The notes beneath the pieces are model-generated. The model was not told where the DNA came from, searched no databases, and saw nothing but the letters and a program-made list of their open reading frames with translations. DNA of 64,000 bases from Muscardinus avellanarius (lineage: Eukaryota > Chordata > Mammalia > Rodentia > Gliridae): contig OY726569.1 in the NCBI GenBank assembly GCA_963383645.1, positions 32,341,592 to 32,405,591 on the forward strand, read 5' to 3'. The position numbers were made by a program, and so were the translations under genes. Below are positions 24,121 to 35,092 of the stretch, piece by piece. Each line of letters opens with the position of its first letter. Position 1 is the first letter of the stretch.

Positions 24121-24257
24121 TTTTTTATTTTTTATTGATGTATTGTATTCATACATCATAATGGGGTAAAAAACTTGTGTAGACATACATGCCAGTTATG
24201 TCCAGTTATCCCCTATCCAGTCCCCACCCACTCCCTCCCCCATGCTTGGCTTAGTTG
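24121..24257 (-). mobile_element. Very short L1 3'-UTR insertion with target duplication
   Basis: T-rich start, 'tattcatacatcataatggg', 'gacatacatgccagttatgt', 'ctccctcccccatgc'. Near-identical 15-bp flanks (24,111-24,125 and 24,258-24,272, one mismatch) mark a severely 5'-truncated L1 insertion of about 135 bp. Confidence 0.68.
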
Positions 24258-24683
24258 ATGGGTTTTCTTTTTAACATGCCTGACAGACCTTCAACTGCAA
24301 GGGGTGCTACTGGCTGAGGCCAAATTGCTGTGTTCAACAATTTATTTGGTATTCCCCGCTATTTCACTTTTTGAGGTCACTCCCAGCCAATGACAGTGTA
24401 AAAAGGACATGGAAGCAGGTCCATTCCTAGGAGAAGTGGGATTCCTCTGGCAGGAAATCTGACTCATTCAGAGTCAGATTTGCATCCTGGTCTGATGATG
24501 CAAGCTGGTCACCTTGCACTCTCTCACAGGTATTTCATGTTGAATATTATCTTTGCATTTGCTTCTCAAAGAGCCCAATCTAACACAAAAAGTATATAAT
24601 GTATGTGTTGTTATGGGAAGATCTCTAAGATATATTAAGTGGAAAAAAATCAAGGCTCAAAACAGAATGTGAAAGGTGCTGCC

Positions 24684-24858
24684 AGGCAGGCATGGTGGTC
24701 CACATCTCTAATCCCAGTACTTGGAAGACTGAGGTAAGACGATCACAGGTTCAAGGTCAGCCTCAGCAACCAAGAGAGATTCTTTCAAAATAAAAAGGGC
24801 TGAGGGTATAATTCTGAAACATAATGACTCCTGGATTCTATCCCCAGTGCCAAAAAAA
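24684..24858 (+). mobile_element. Old B1-dID SINE
   Basis: 'gcaggcatggtggtccacat', 'cacaggttcaaggtcagcct', 'attctatccccagtgcc'. Diverged full-length copy. Confidence 0.85.
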
Positions 24859-24922
24859 GTGCTATCTCTTGAGTTAAAATAAAGACAACATAAAAATATA
24901 TAAATGCATATTTTTGTTTATA

Positions 24923-25040
24923 GGACTGGGATGTAGCTCTGTGTCAAAGGGATTTTCTTGCAAGTGCACCACCTGGGCTTGATCTCTAGTCCAAAAAGAC
25001 ATAAATAAATAAATAAATAAATAAAAATAAAAAATTGTGT
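24923..25040 (+). mobile_element. ID-like SINE with (AAAT)n tail
   Basis: 'ggactgggatgtagctctgt', 'cttgcaagtgcaccacctgg', 'gcttgatctctagtcc', then AAAT units. Confidence 0.72.
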
Positions 25041-25149
25041 TTCTTTGCAAACACAGTGTTTATTTATGGGAATGGATTAGAGTTGAAAGCAGAAGGCTGA
25101 TGGAAAACAGGAAGGAGAAGGCAAAATGTTTTAACTTTTTATTTTTTTA

Positions 25150-25350
25150 ATATTCTTTGTTGTCAAATAAGAGAGGTTATAATACATACACCTAAAAAAT
25201 GAAGACCAGAAGAAAGAGATCAAGGAGAGGGAGGAAAGGAAATGGTGGGAGGGGAATAAAATTATTCAAAGTGTGTTATGTGTGTGTATGAATATGTCAC
25301 AATGGAACCCACTATTCTGTTCAATTGTCATACACCAAGTAAAATGAAAG
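25150..25350 (+). mobile_element. Probable L1 3'-UTR end
   Basis: A purine-rich part 'gagatcaaggagagggagga', then 'gaatatgtcacaatggaacc' and 'cactattctgttcaattgtc', resembling the G-rich then terminal 3' UTR of rodent L1s. Confidence 0.5.
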
Positions 25351-26337
25351 CTTTAATGTCTTAAGAAACAAATACAAATTCTGTGGGTTCTGACTGCTCT
25401 GGAACTTGTGACACATATTCTCAATAAGGCAATTTAAGAACTGGAAAAGCTTTTTTGTAAGTCATAAGAAGACATCAATTACTCAACTCAGTTGCATGCT
25501 AGTGCCTCAAAGCAGCGACACTCCTTATGAAGCTGTGAAAACTATTTAACACCCTTCTCACAGGATTCTACCACCACTCAGGATACACACAGGCACATTA
25601 ACAGAGCCTCCATTCAGAATCCGAAGCTAACATCTTCTGAATTGAATCTTTGCCTGAGTTTAAATATCTGGATATATAACCTCTGAATCTAATTCACAAA
25701 TTCGGAAGATGGCATGTTTGGATAATCCCAAGATGACCTGAATTAATCTCCTCTCAAAACGGTGGTTGTTTCATGACAAGCTGTTTCCCCTGCTGGGTAC
25801 ATCACTGAGAGCTCTAAGATGGACTTCTTATCTACCCCTAAATACTTAGCATGATTATGCTATTTACAAGAATGGAAGGCAAGTTGTTAATGTTTTATTG
25901 ATAGGCCTGATAATGAATTTATCAATGGTTGACAAATGAAATATGTTTCAGAAAAAGATGGTTTGGGGGAAAGTGATATTTATCATCGTAAGTGACATTT
26001 CCCAGTAGGATTGATAAGAAAAAGTATTCGAACATGACGTTTTGGGGGAGAAACAACTTGCCAATAAGTGTGAGCTGCCAAGATGAAATATCTCAAAATT
26101 TCAAATATTCAGAAATTTATTTCCTATATTTGAGAGAACGTTGTAGATGGTTTTAGAAGTAATGCTGTGAGAAATTGAGCTCATATAGTTATTCTTTATT
26201 CACAGCCTCTAAGAATTATCCAGCATGTCTTTAGACATGAATCTTTTATATTCCAGTGCTCTGCCACAATAACTGGAGCATCTGGAAGCCATTTCTCTAT
26301 GAGGGCTCATGGAAGACCTTTTTGGAGAAAGCACTGG
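25351..26337. other. Unique stretch, nothing recognised
   Basis: No repeat, exon or RNA gene identified. Confidence 0.45.
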
Positions 26338-26490
26338 AAATAAGAAATACTCTTTATTGAGTTCTCATTGTGTTCTAGGCCATGTGTTAAGAACTTCATA
26401 CATATTATTTCCAAATATTTTCTAGTAGGTGTTATTTTTTTCTCTTTTACAGATAAAATTCTGAAATCAAGTAATACAGATCAGATACAG
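26338..26490 (+). mobile_element. MIR SINE
   Basis: 'tttattgagttctcattgtg', 'ttctaggccatgtgttaaga', 'cttcatacatattatttcca', 'ttttacagataaaattctga'. Confidence 0.65.
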
Positions 26491-26529
26491 CAAGGATTCC
26501 AAGCCACGGCAGTCTGATTCTAAACAACT

Positions 26530-26705
26530 TGTTTCCAAAACCCCACTTCCAGGCTTCTCTGCTAAAGATACCACCTGTGGGTGCAGCCCCCACTTTTCCC
26601 TCAGCTGACACAACAGTCTCTGACTCCTGGTTAATGCTGCCAGAAATCATTGCCTCACCTGCCCTACAAGAAGAGTGAGCTGCCGCCTCCATCACCACCC
26701 TATCT
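26530..26705 (+). repeat. Unnamed dispersed repeat, copy A
   Basis: Aligns by eye with 28,575-28,760: 'ccaaaaccccacttccaggc', 'ttctctgctaaagataccac', 'aatgctgccagaaatcattg', 'aagagtgagctgcc'. The 154-codon minus frame (26,447-26,911) runs across the repeat and the MIR, so it is unlikely to be a gene. Confidence 0.7.
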
Positions 26706-27060
26706 TCCCCATGAATTGCCTCGTAGCATTGGTAGAGAGAAAAGAACCCTTCATAGTATCTGGCACAAAGTGCATGTCCAACACATGTTAGTTTCCTTGT
26801 TACTTGTGTTTTGTTTTCTAGGCACAGATTGTACCCATCTGTCCTGGAGTTGTCCAAATAATTGTATTTCCCTCTGCCTTTAAACTGGATTTGAGGATTG
26901 AAGGAAATCAAACAGGAGAATATTGCTCGTTCTATGTCATCTGGTCATATTTTGCAGCCAGCTTGGAGCCAGTGTAGGTGAGTGCACTCTTTCAATGAAG
27001 ACCTCACCTTGAAGAGACAAGAGCTGAATGGATGGTGGTCCTTTCCAAAATACTGGTGGT

Positions 27061-27143
27061 TGCTGGTGTGGTGGCACACACCTATAATCCCAAGATTTGG
27101 GAGGTTATGTTAGGAGAATTGCAGGTTGAAGGCCAGCCTCAGC
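27061..27143 (+). mobile_element. B1-dID SINE, left part (split by LTR)
   Basis: 'gctggtgtggtggcacacac' through 'gaaggccagcctcagc'. Its continuation lies at 27,630. Confidence 0.85.
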
Positions 27144-27629
27144 TGTTGGGGTGTGTGCATACAGCACCTAAAGAGATGCAGCCTTCCTCGTCCTGAGCAG
27201 CCTGAGGCTAAAGCAAAGCTTTAGGTAAAGTTTAAGAACTTCCGCAATAAAATGATTCAGCAGAAAAGGGGCTAAGATGGTGCCTGGAGGAAGCTACGAA
27301 GGCGTGGTTTCCCCATTCGTTGTGGGTGGGGAGACTGAGCAGTTTTATCATTTTTACCTTTAAAGGAGCTTCCGCACACATGAATGGCTCGTGTACTGGG
27401 CTGGGATTGGCTGTGAGCTACATGCTGGGTCTGTGAAGAGGTGACGTTTATCCCGATAGGCTAGGCTATTTCCTCATTGGAAATTCCCCTTGTGGTTTTG
27501 TGCTATATATATATCTTGAAGAAGAATAAACGAGCTCCTGCTTGACTTGGCTCCCGGCTCGTGTTTGTGTTCGGGCCGTCGATACCCACCATCCTTCTCA
27601 GCCCCACCACTGACGGACTGGACCCATCA
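27144..27629 (+). mobile_element. Solo LTR of an endogenous retrovirus
   Basis: A 486-bp element begins TGTTGGGG and ends CCCATCA, the TG...CA ends of an LTR, and lies between two CTCAGC hexamers (27,138-27,143 and 27,630-27,635). It has inverted CCAAT-type ATTGG motifs, a TATA-like run at about 27,503-27,514 and AATAAA at 27,525-27,530. No primer-binding site or internal coding sequence follows, so it is a solo LTR. A 6-bp duplication with AATAAA next to TATA suggests class II (ERVK/IAP-like), but the subfamily is not identified. Confidence 0.87.
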
Positions 27630-27735
27630 CTCAGCAATTTAGTGAAAGCCTGTTTCAAATTTTAAAAAAGTAAATAAATAAAAGTTAGGGGTTGTAGCTT
27701 GATGGTAGGCCGTCCCTTGGTTCAACCTCCAGTAC
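27630..27735 (+). mobile_element. B1-dID SINE, right part (split by LTR)
   Basis: 'ctcagcaatttagtgaaagc', 'ggggttgtagcttgatggta', 'ggttcaacctccagtac', then an AAAT tail. Confidence 0.85.
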
Positions 27736-27736
27736 A

Positions 27737-27775
<39 letters not shown>

Positions 27776-27776
27776 C
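27736..27776. repeat. (AAAT)n microsatellite in SINE tail
   Basis: About 10 AAAT units. Confidence 0.95.
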
Positions 27777-28061
27777 CAGTGATGTTTTGAGGGTTAGGAA
27801 TTAACTTGCAGGGAAACTTTCTCCACCAATACCAGAAAATAAACATGCTGTGGGCTTTACCATGGTGGGGATCTGCTTAACTGATACTATGATTTGCCAA
27901 GAAAACTGAGTTCATGCAATAGGAATAAGAAGTCCAAAGAGTTAAAAAGTTAGAAATAAAATACTTGGAATTATTTGGCAAGGATATTGGGTACATTTTA
28001 TTTTCTTTTAAGTTTTGTTTGATTGCATGGCACATTGCTAAATGGAATTTAAAACACACAT

Positions 28062-28218
28062 ACTCGAAGCCAGCTTCAGCTACTTAGTGAGGCTTTCAGC
28101 AACCTAGTGAGACCCTGTTTCCAAGTAAAATATAAAAAAGGTTTGGGAGTATAACCCAGAGGTAGAAAGCCTCTGGGTTCCACCCCCAGTACCACCAAAA
28201 CAAAACAAAACAAAACAA
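28062..28218 (+). mobile_element. 5'-truncated B1-dID SINE
   Basis: Starts inside the B1-like half ('cgaagccagcttcagctact') and ends 'ccacccccagtaccacc' with a CAAAA tail. The flanks AAAACACAC (28,051-28,059 and 28,219-28,227) look like a target duplication, so the truncation occurred at insertion. Confidence 0.88.
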
Positions 28219-28574
28219 AAAACACACTACAGACGATCGGTTAAAATAAAAAGTAAAAACCAAAAAGAGCCCACAAAAATGTTTTTTGTGTTTTTTTCAA
28301 TCTTGAAAATTACAATATATGTATATAAGGACATATATTTTTGCCTCAGATGAGCGTATACTACACTCATTATTCTTATTCTACATCTTACCTTTTCACT
28401 GAATGTATCTGAGATTTTCTCTGAGTATATAAAAATTGCATCGGTCAAAGTTGCCAGTTGTAAACAACAGAAATCTGGGTGATTGAAGCAGAATGACATT
28501 TGTGAAAAGTACACAAAGTGCCTGGGGCAGCTTTCTGAATAAGATGGCCTAAGAACAGAGCCTGGAGAACTCAA

Positions 28575-28760
28575 ACCAGGGATTTCCTCCAAAACCCCAT
28601 TGCCAAGCTGCTCTGCTCAAAGTACCACATCTGGGTTCAATCCCTGCCCTTCCCTCACCTTACATGACAGCCACGCATGGCCCCTGGATGATGCTGCAGA
28701 AATACTGTCTCTCCTGCCCCTATAAAAAGAGTGGGCTACCACCCTCATCACAACGGGCTT
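28575..28760 (+). repeat. Unnamed dispersed repeat, copy B
   Basis: Partner of copy A at 26,530: 'ccaaaaccccattgccaagc', 'tgctctgctcaaagtaccac', 'gatgctgcagaaatactgtc', 'aaagagtgggctacc'. The similarity may start earlier, near 28,450. Confidence 0.7.
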
Positions 28761-28879
28761 TGTGCAGCTCCGGCTTCTTCGCAGTGCAAGCTTCCAGTTT
28801 TAAGTCTGTGGTCAAAGAAAATAATCAACACAGTGTAAAGTGTAAAGTGTTAAGTGAAATGTTATGTGTCATTTTATAT

Positions 28880-29315
28880 TAAATAAGCTGGGGCAGAAAG
28901 ACAAATACTGCGTGATCTCACTCATACATGGAATCTAAAGAAGTTTATGTCACTAGAAGGTGAGTATTGAATGGTGGTTATTACCAGAGATGAGGGAGAG
29001 TGAAGGGTTTGCAGACGGATTAACAAACAGTGAGTAATAGCTGGGCAAGAGAAAGGAGTTCTGGTGTTCTGTTGCACAGTAGGGTGACTATAGATAATGA
29101 TAATGTACTGTATATTTTTTTAGAAACAACTAGAATTTTGAATGCTTTTAACATAAAGAAGTGATAATTGAGGAGATATACGTGATGTATATGTTTCTAC
29201 TGATTTGAACAATATACAATATGCATATATATATCAAACATAACATGGTACCTCATAAATAGGCATAATTTGTACATTGTATATTACATTAGGCATATTT
29301 TCTATGTATCAGTTA
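28880..29315 (+). mobile_element. L1 3'-UTR remnant
   Basis: 'tgcgtgatctcactcataca', 'tggttattaccagagatgag', 'cacagtagggtgactataga' and 'attgaggagatatacgtgat' are diagnostic of old L1 3' ends. Confidence 0.8.
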
Positions 29316-29330
29316 AAATAATAAAATAAT

Positions 29331-29533
29331 CTAGGCTCAGTGGCACACACCTTCAATCTCAGTACTTGGGAGGCTGACAGAAGGATCACAGGTTTGAAGC
29401 CAGCCTCAGCAATTTAGCAAGGCCCTCAGCAACTTAGTAAGATTCTGTTTCAAAATAAAAATAAAATAGGGTAGGGAGTGTAGCTTAGAGGTGAGCCCCT
29501 GTGTTTGATCCCTAGTACCACAAAACAACAACA
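29331..29533 (+). mobile_element. B1-dID SINE
   Basis: 'ctaggctcagtggcacacac', 'gtttgaagccagcctcagca', 'gtgtagcttagaggtgagcc', 'tttgatccctagtaccac'. Confidence 0.9.
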
Positions 29534-29741
29534 ATTATATAACAAAAATAACAATTTTAAAAATCATACTATCAGTTGCAGTTCATTCTGAATTGAAGAT
29601 TTAAGACATGTACCTTCACCACAGAGAAGGACAACCTAAAATTTGAGTATCCAGTATTTTCTCTTTCCGCAGTAAATGTAGGCTTGGATAATAAAGCTAT
29701 CAATCCCCAAATATAGTTGAGAGGTCAGATGTTGGGCAGAC

Positions 29742-29749
29742 AAAAAAAA

Positions 29750-29797
<48 letters not shown>

Positions 29798-29846
29798 AAA
29801 GAAGGGAGGGAGAAAGGAGAGAGGAAAAGGGAGGAAAAGAAAGGAA
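29742..29846. repeat. (AAAG)n homopurine tract
   Basis: 105 consecutive purines on the plus strand, mostly AAAG then AGGG/AAGG variants. Frames here encode only Ser/Phe/Leu runs. Confidence 0.96.
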
Positions 29847-29904
29847 TAAAATATGTCATTTTTCCCTCTTTTACATTGGTGTATATTACATAGCTCTGGC
29901 AACA

Positions 29905-31205
29905 TAACATTAATCCCTAATTGTATCTCTAATTAGTACTTCCATAAACATTCTTTTTCATAATTGTGCAAGTGTCTCTACAAGGTAAATTCATGGCAGA
30001 GCACTTCATGGCAGCAAAAGACCACGCACATAGCCAAGTTTGATCATTATGACCAGGATGGCTTTCAGAGTGTTGCTCAGCAAGGCATTCGGCACCTCCG
30101 TCAGCATGCAGCACTGAATTAAGTGGACCCATTTTTGTGTACCTGGCAGTTGAAAAGTGGTAACTCCTGACTTCTTGAGTTATAAGTGAGACTAAACATC
30201 TTTTTTTCACATATTCATTTCTTTTCTACTTTGCTATATTTTAATGAGACTGCATTGTCTATTCCTAATGGAAACCGTTGGCTTATTAGACTTAATTTCC
30301 TTCCAGAAACTCACTCTCTTATCAAAAAGGTGCTAAGTTGCTATCTTGAAGTCCCACAAAAGGCCACAGTCATCTAAATAATTATTATAAGCAACATCAT
30401 CAAGAATATATTGACTTACAGAATCAGGGGCTACTTATATATGTTAAAGGCCAGGTACTAGAGAACAGCTGGTTCTTCCTTTGCTGAGTCTAATATTTAG
30501 ACCCCACCATGACATGGTTGTGCTGCCCAAAAGCACAGTCCTTCTTCATAAAACCCTTCAACAATCGTCACAATATTATCTCCTTCCAACCTTCCCTAGA
30601 AGTCCAGAAATTTGAAAACCTGACCCCACAAGGAAAGTCTATATCTTGGTAGTTCTCATGTACTTTGTCACAAACAAAATGTGAAGTTGGGCAAAGAGCA
30701 AACAAATCTGGCTTGTTTAAATTGGGACTGTATTTGCGACACACAGGAACGCATCTAGTCATTGATGAGTCTGGCCTCCAAGGCTAGCAGGGCAAAATTT
30801 ACAGGGCCAGGATAGCCTATTCTAGCCCTAGAATGAACAAACAGCTCAGGGGTGGGACAAGGGGGTCCCAGCAATCTACTTTAAGAGCCTTTCAGGTAAC
30901 TATATTGCAGTCCATAAAGTTTGAAAAATGGGAAATATAATCAAAAGCTGTGGAGGTTCATCTTCTTTCCTTCATCTCTCAGTCTCTGCCAACATTTCTT
31001 CTCTCCAAAGAAGACATGAGAGGAATCACTGCTCCCAAAAAGCAGTCCCAGATAATCACAGTCCCCTTGGATAACTTTGTCCTATCCATGAGTCATGGAA
31101 AACCACTAAAGCAAATATCAGAAGCAAATTTTACTTCCAGCCATGCTCTTTAAATTTTGCTGTGACTGTAACTCTGACATACCTTGTAAGAAAGGAGTAT
31201 TCAAG
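29905..31205. other. Unique stretch, no gene established
   Basis: About 1.3 kb without a recognised repeat. Several 60-93-codon frames occur with no domain or signal, so none is annotated. Confidence 0.45.
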
Positions 31206-31209
31206 GCAT

Positions 31210-31213
<4 letters not shown>

Positions 31214-31257
<44 letters not shown>

Positions 31258-31258
31258 G
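31214..31258. repeat. (CA)n microsatellite
   Basis: About 20 CA units ending CACGCACG. Confidence 0.96.
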
Positions 31259-31385
31259 ACTGTGTCCATCAGTAAAGCCACCACCTGCAGAGCATAGCTG
31301 TCCAAGGGAAGTGAAAGATTTGCCTCCATTAGGTTTGCTCATTGTATTGTAACTATATTTTCGGACTTCCCCTTATCACAGTGTG

Positions 31386-31594
31386 ACGTCCATTTGAACA
31401 CCACGTTTTTCCAGTGACTGAAAAGTGATCGCGGCGGCTTGGCAGCTGGCACTGAGGCACAATCATTTATTCCTCGCCGCGCTGCATCCTGGACGTTCTC
31501 ATTGAGCACAGGCCTTTGAAGTCCATGGCTCATATAATTCGGGCGACAGTGAATTGGACTGGAGTCTATCTAAATAAAGCCCAAGCCTGAGCGG
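31386..31594. promoter_or_regulatory. CpG-dense patch, candidate regulatory element
   Basis: Twelve CpGs in about 210 bp, against near-absence in the flanks. Includes TGACGTCC (half CRE-like) and 'gatcgcggcggc'. No repeat is recognised. It could be a small distal promoter or enhancer, a conserved element, or the remains of a GC-rich retrocopy. A 64-codon minus frame spans it (31,339-31,533) without recognisable homology. Confidence 0.4.
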
Positions 31595-31619
31595 GCATCA
31601 AAATATCTCTCCCATAACT

Positions 31620-32565
31620 GGCAAGCACTATTATTTGCCTGAGCTTTTTTTTTTTTTAAAGGACATTTTCTTGGCTCCATATTTTATCGAATTTTACTGT
31701 AATGAATTTTTCTTTACCATTGAAGGTACTTTGTTTGTGTGTCCAAGAATCTTCAACTGCACCTGTAATTTTATGTCTCAGAATCTTCAACCGCTCTAGT
31801 AGGCCCTCAAACTTTGCCTTTGTTTGGACTTACCAATATGACCACTAGGAAAACAACAAAATATTTTTTAGCATCTCTCAGGCTTTTTTGAACTATGAGG
31901 ATTGCTTTGGTTTCCCCAGAGCTTTCCTATCTAATTTGAGTAAATCCTTTTTAAATTGGGGTTCATTTACTTAATGGTCGATGTCTTCAATGACTTGGTA
32001 CAGCTAATTTCAGAAGACAGGGGAGGTTCCAGGAGAGAGTGAGTTTTTTGTTTTTTTTTTTTTTCTCTCTCTCTCTCTCTGAATGGACCTATACAAGGAA
32101 GGGTGGGATAGGAATTTGGAAACAGAAACCCAGGAGGTTAATTTATTGTAGTTCTAATGTGGCAACCACTGACATAGCTATAATAATAGCCCTTAGCATT
32201 CAACTTCTTTTTTCTTGTGGAAACCTAAGTTAAGATTTGAAACATTTTGCCTATGTTACTATTTTTAACTCCGGGTTCTAATATAAGTACACCTGGCCTA
32301 AGAAACACCTAGGGTAATTTAATAATAAAGCAGGACACAAAAGATGCTAACAGTTGGCACCAGGGCATAAAAACACAGAGAATATAAAATGTAATAGCAA
32401 TTGCAAAATGTAATACAATTGCATGGAAATGCAATTAAATCAGGTTGGATAAATAGCTTCTAGGATATAATAGCAAGAAGAGAGAGTTCATTTCAATGAA
32501 GTGAAAATGGCAAAAAACTGAATAAATAATTTAAAGCTGGAAATGAAAAAGTTCCGTGTGGAGTT
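31620..32565. other. AT-rich stretch, nothing recognised
   Basis: Only a short (TC)n at about 32,064-32,082 stands out. Confidence 0.45.
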
Positions 32566-32569
32566 TAGA

Positions 32570-32700
32570 AGACAATTGAGCTCATCTGACCTTGTGCAAG
32601 TCGGTTAACCTCCTGGGGCCTCGCATTCCATATTAGGAGAAAGTGAGGACAGGAGGGAGGGTGAGACTACTGATCTCTAAGGTCTATTCAAGTTCTGAAT
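32570..32700 (+). mobile_element. MIR fragment
   Basis: 'tgaccttgtgcaagtcggtt', 'aacctcctggggcctcgcat' keep the MIR core; the remainder is diverged. Confidence 0.6.
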
Positions 32701-32849
32701 TTCCCTCCCGGGCCTGGGAGGAAATGGAAATGTAGGGCATCCACACAACAACATTAGCGGCTCTAGAAAAGAAACACACATATACAAACTGGGAATTTGG
32801 GTTTCATATGAAGTATTGATTTTATCTGCTAACATCCTTTGCTATTCTT

Positions 32850-32851
<2 letters not shown>

Positions 32852-32901
<50 letters not shown>
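32852..32901. repeat. (GA)n microsatellite
   Basis: About 24 GA units. Confidence 0.97.
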
Positions 32902-32903
<2 letters not shown>

Positions 32904-33448
32904 TCTGCAATGGTTGAATTTCTGTGTTTCCATTTTTTTCTGGCTACAGTTCTTCCTTATCTGGAGGTTATGAAAAAGGCAGCCTGCATACAGATGAGAC
33001 AGCCCGTGTGGCTAACTCCACTCTGTGGGCCCAGGTTCAATCACGCTCTCACTTTTCTGTCCATCTGCTGCTTTTCATTCACCTGATCCTCCAGGGTAGA
33101 CAGACTAGCTGGGTACTGATCAGTGGACAGGAAAAGGGGAAGCATGTGCTATTGCAAACTGGGCGAATCGTGCATCTTGGGTCAATCAAGCAAGGATCCT
33201 AGTGAGAACCTTTAAGGATGTAATTCATTAAGCCATGTAGATATGCTGAAGGAAGGCTGTACCTTCATGAAACACAGAGATGTCAGTCGGCCGTAGGGAC
33301 TAGGGGGAAATACTATGTTTCTCATGCTTATTCATAAATCCATGGAATCTTGAGGGAAAACAAAGACGTACTTCTAATCTCCATGTCCTTTTTTGCCCCT
33401 TTTTCCAATATAATATGAAAAAAGGTGATAGAGTCTATTCTTCTACCC

Positions 33449-33651
33449 CAGCCACACACACACGCGTGCACATTGGGGATCGAACCCAGGGGCATTTCAT
33501 CTCTAAGCCATACTTGTACCCCTTTTGTTGATTTTATTTTATTTTGAAGCCAGGCTTCACTAACTTCCTGAGACTGACCCAGAATCTATGATCCTCCTGT
33601 TTTTGCCTACCAAATACTGGGATTGTAGGTGTGTGCCACCACACCTGGCTT
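33449..33651 (-). mobile_element. Old B1-dID SINE, antisense
   Basis: Tail converted to CACACACGCG. Then 'ggggatcgaacccaggggca', 'ttcctgagactgacccagaa' and 'gtgtgccaccacacctggct'. Confidence 0.86.
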
Positions 33652-33934
33652 CGGATCTTCCTTCTCAACTGAGGATATATTTCCTACCCTTCTTACCCCA
33701 ATGTAGCTTATCAGAAAACATGAAAGCTAAACAAAAGAAAAAGTTATCAACTATGCACACTAGTTTAATGGTCAAATCCTGATTGAAAATGTATTTACCA
33801 GTAATAGTTTAATTACTACTGTTGGCCATTTAATGGTACTAATAATTCCTCCTTAGTAGGAGTAACACAGGGAGTATAAGTCACTACAACACTATAGCAA
33901 TAAAATTAAATGATTTACTCTGTATTCAATCAAC

Positions 33935-34130
33935 CTTGGGCCATCATTTTCTAGCTATATAACCTTAGGCAAGGTCCCTCTCTGAGTATTAGTGTAAAAG
34001 TGGTACTGTTAACAATAACACCTATCTTATAGTTATACTCTGCTTATTAAATGAGTTACTGTAGGATGAATGTCTGGTACAGTGCCTTGGACATACATTA
34101 AATACTGTGTGTGAGCAAATGGTGCAAGGA
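33935..34130 (+). mobile_element. MIR SINE
   Basis: 'tagctatataaccttaggca', 'aacaataacacctatcttat', 'gttactgtaggatgaatgtc', 'gtacagtgccttggacatac'. Confidence 0.75.
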
Positions 34131-34778
34131 AGAAGCTTTAGGTGTAGCCAATAATAGCAACAAGAATAGTCTCTAATCAGTTTTAAGGCTTGAGTAGCCT
34201 TGAATTGTATGCAAAAGTCCCAACTGTAAATATCTGTGCCTACTATTTTCCCCTCCCAGACAAATATTTCCCAACTCCAGTTATATTTTTTAAAGGGTCT
34301 CTTTAAACATATACTTTGAGCTATATAGTTGGTGTTTGTTTATTGGAGCAAAAAAGGGAAGTTGCTGGATATCCATCCCAAAGAGAAGCAACTTGGGCTT
34401 ACCTAGTACTTTCAGGATAAAGTAAAATTCAGACTAATAAAGACAATAGGACTACATCTTATAGGAATAAGGAGAAGAAATGTGGTTCAGGAAGCTGTCT
34501 AACTTTAGAAAACCAGAGCTTATAAAGAACTGAAGCCTTTTTTCAGGGTAAAACATCAATCTAGAAAGGTTATTTTCCCCTTGGCTCAGTTCTACTCATT
34601 TCAACTTTTTTTCCACCACCATTTGATAAACTTTAGTATTATTTGTATTCAATACCCCTAAATATAATTGATACAGTTAGATTTCCTTTTTATTTGTCTT
34701 CTGTGTTCATGTAGCTAGTAATGGATTCTTTTGGACAGAGTACCCAAGCCAAAGCCTTCCTCAGACCCTATAGAGACT
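34131..34778. other. Stretch without recognised features
   Basis: AT-rich, no exon or repeat family supported. Confidence 0.45.
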
Positions 34779-34987
34779 TTTTAAATTTTTTGCACTGGAG
34801 ATTGAACCCAGGGGGATTCTTCCTCTGAGCGATACCCCTAGCTTTTTTATATTTTAAATTTGGAACCAGGCTCATACTAAGTTGCTTAAAGTTTTGCTAA
34901 ATTGCTGTGGCTAGCCTCAAACCTATGATTCTCCTGTCTTAATCCTTCTAAGTACAGAGATTACAAGCATTCACCACCATTCCTGGC
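34779..34987 (-). mobile_element. Old B1-dID SINE, antisense
   Basis: 'ggagattgaacccaggggga', 'ctctgagcgatacccctagc', 'ctaagttgcttaaagttttg', 'attcaccaccattcctggct'. Confidence 0.86.
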
Positions 34988-35092
34988 TCCATGTAGCCTA
35001 TTCACAGTCTTAACTGAGAAACCAACCCCAGTACAATAAGTTGTAGTCAGTGTGTAAGTGGCTCGCAGTAGAATACGCGACAAGTCAAACGT

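Noticed and set aside
23818..24138. 106-codon frame with Cys-Val and Arg-Glu runs
   Set aside because: Driven by the compound GT/GA microsatellite.
26447..26911. 154-codon minus-strand frame as a gene
   Set aside because: Spans part of a MIR and the unnamed dispersed repeat, so more likely chance.
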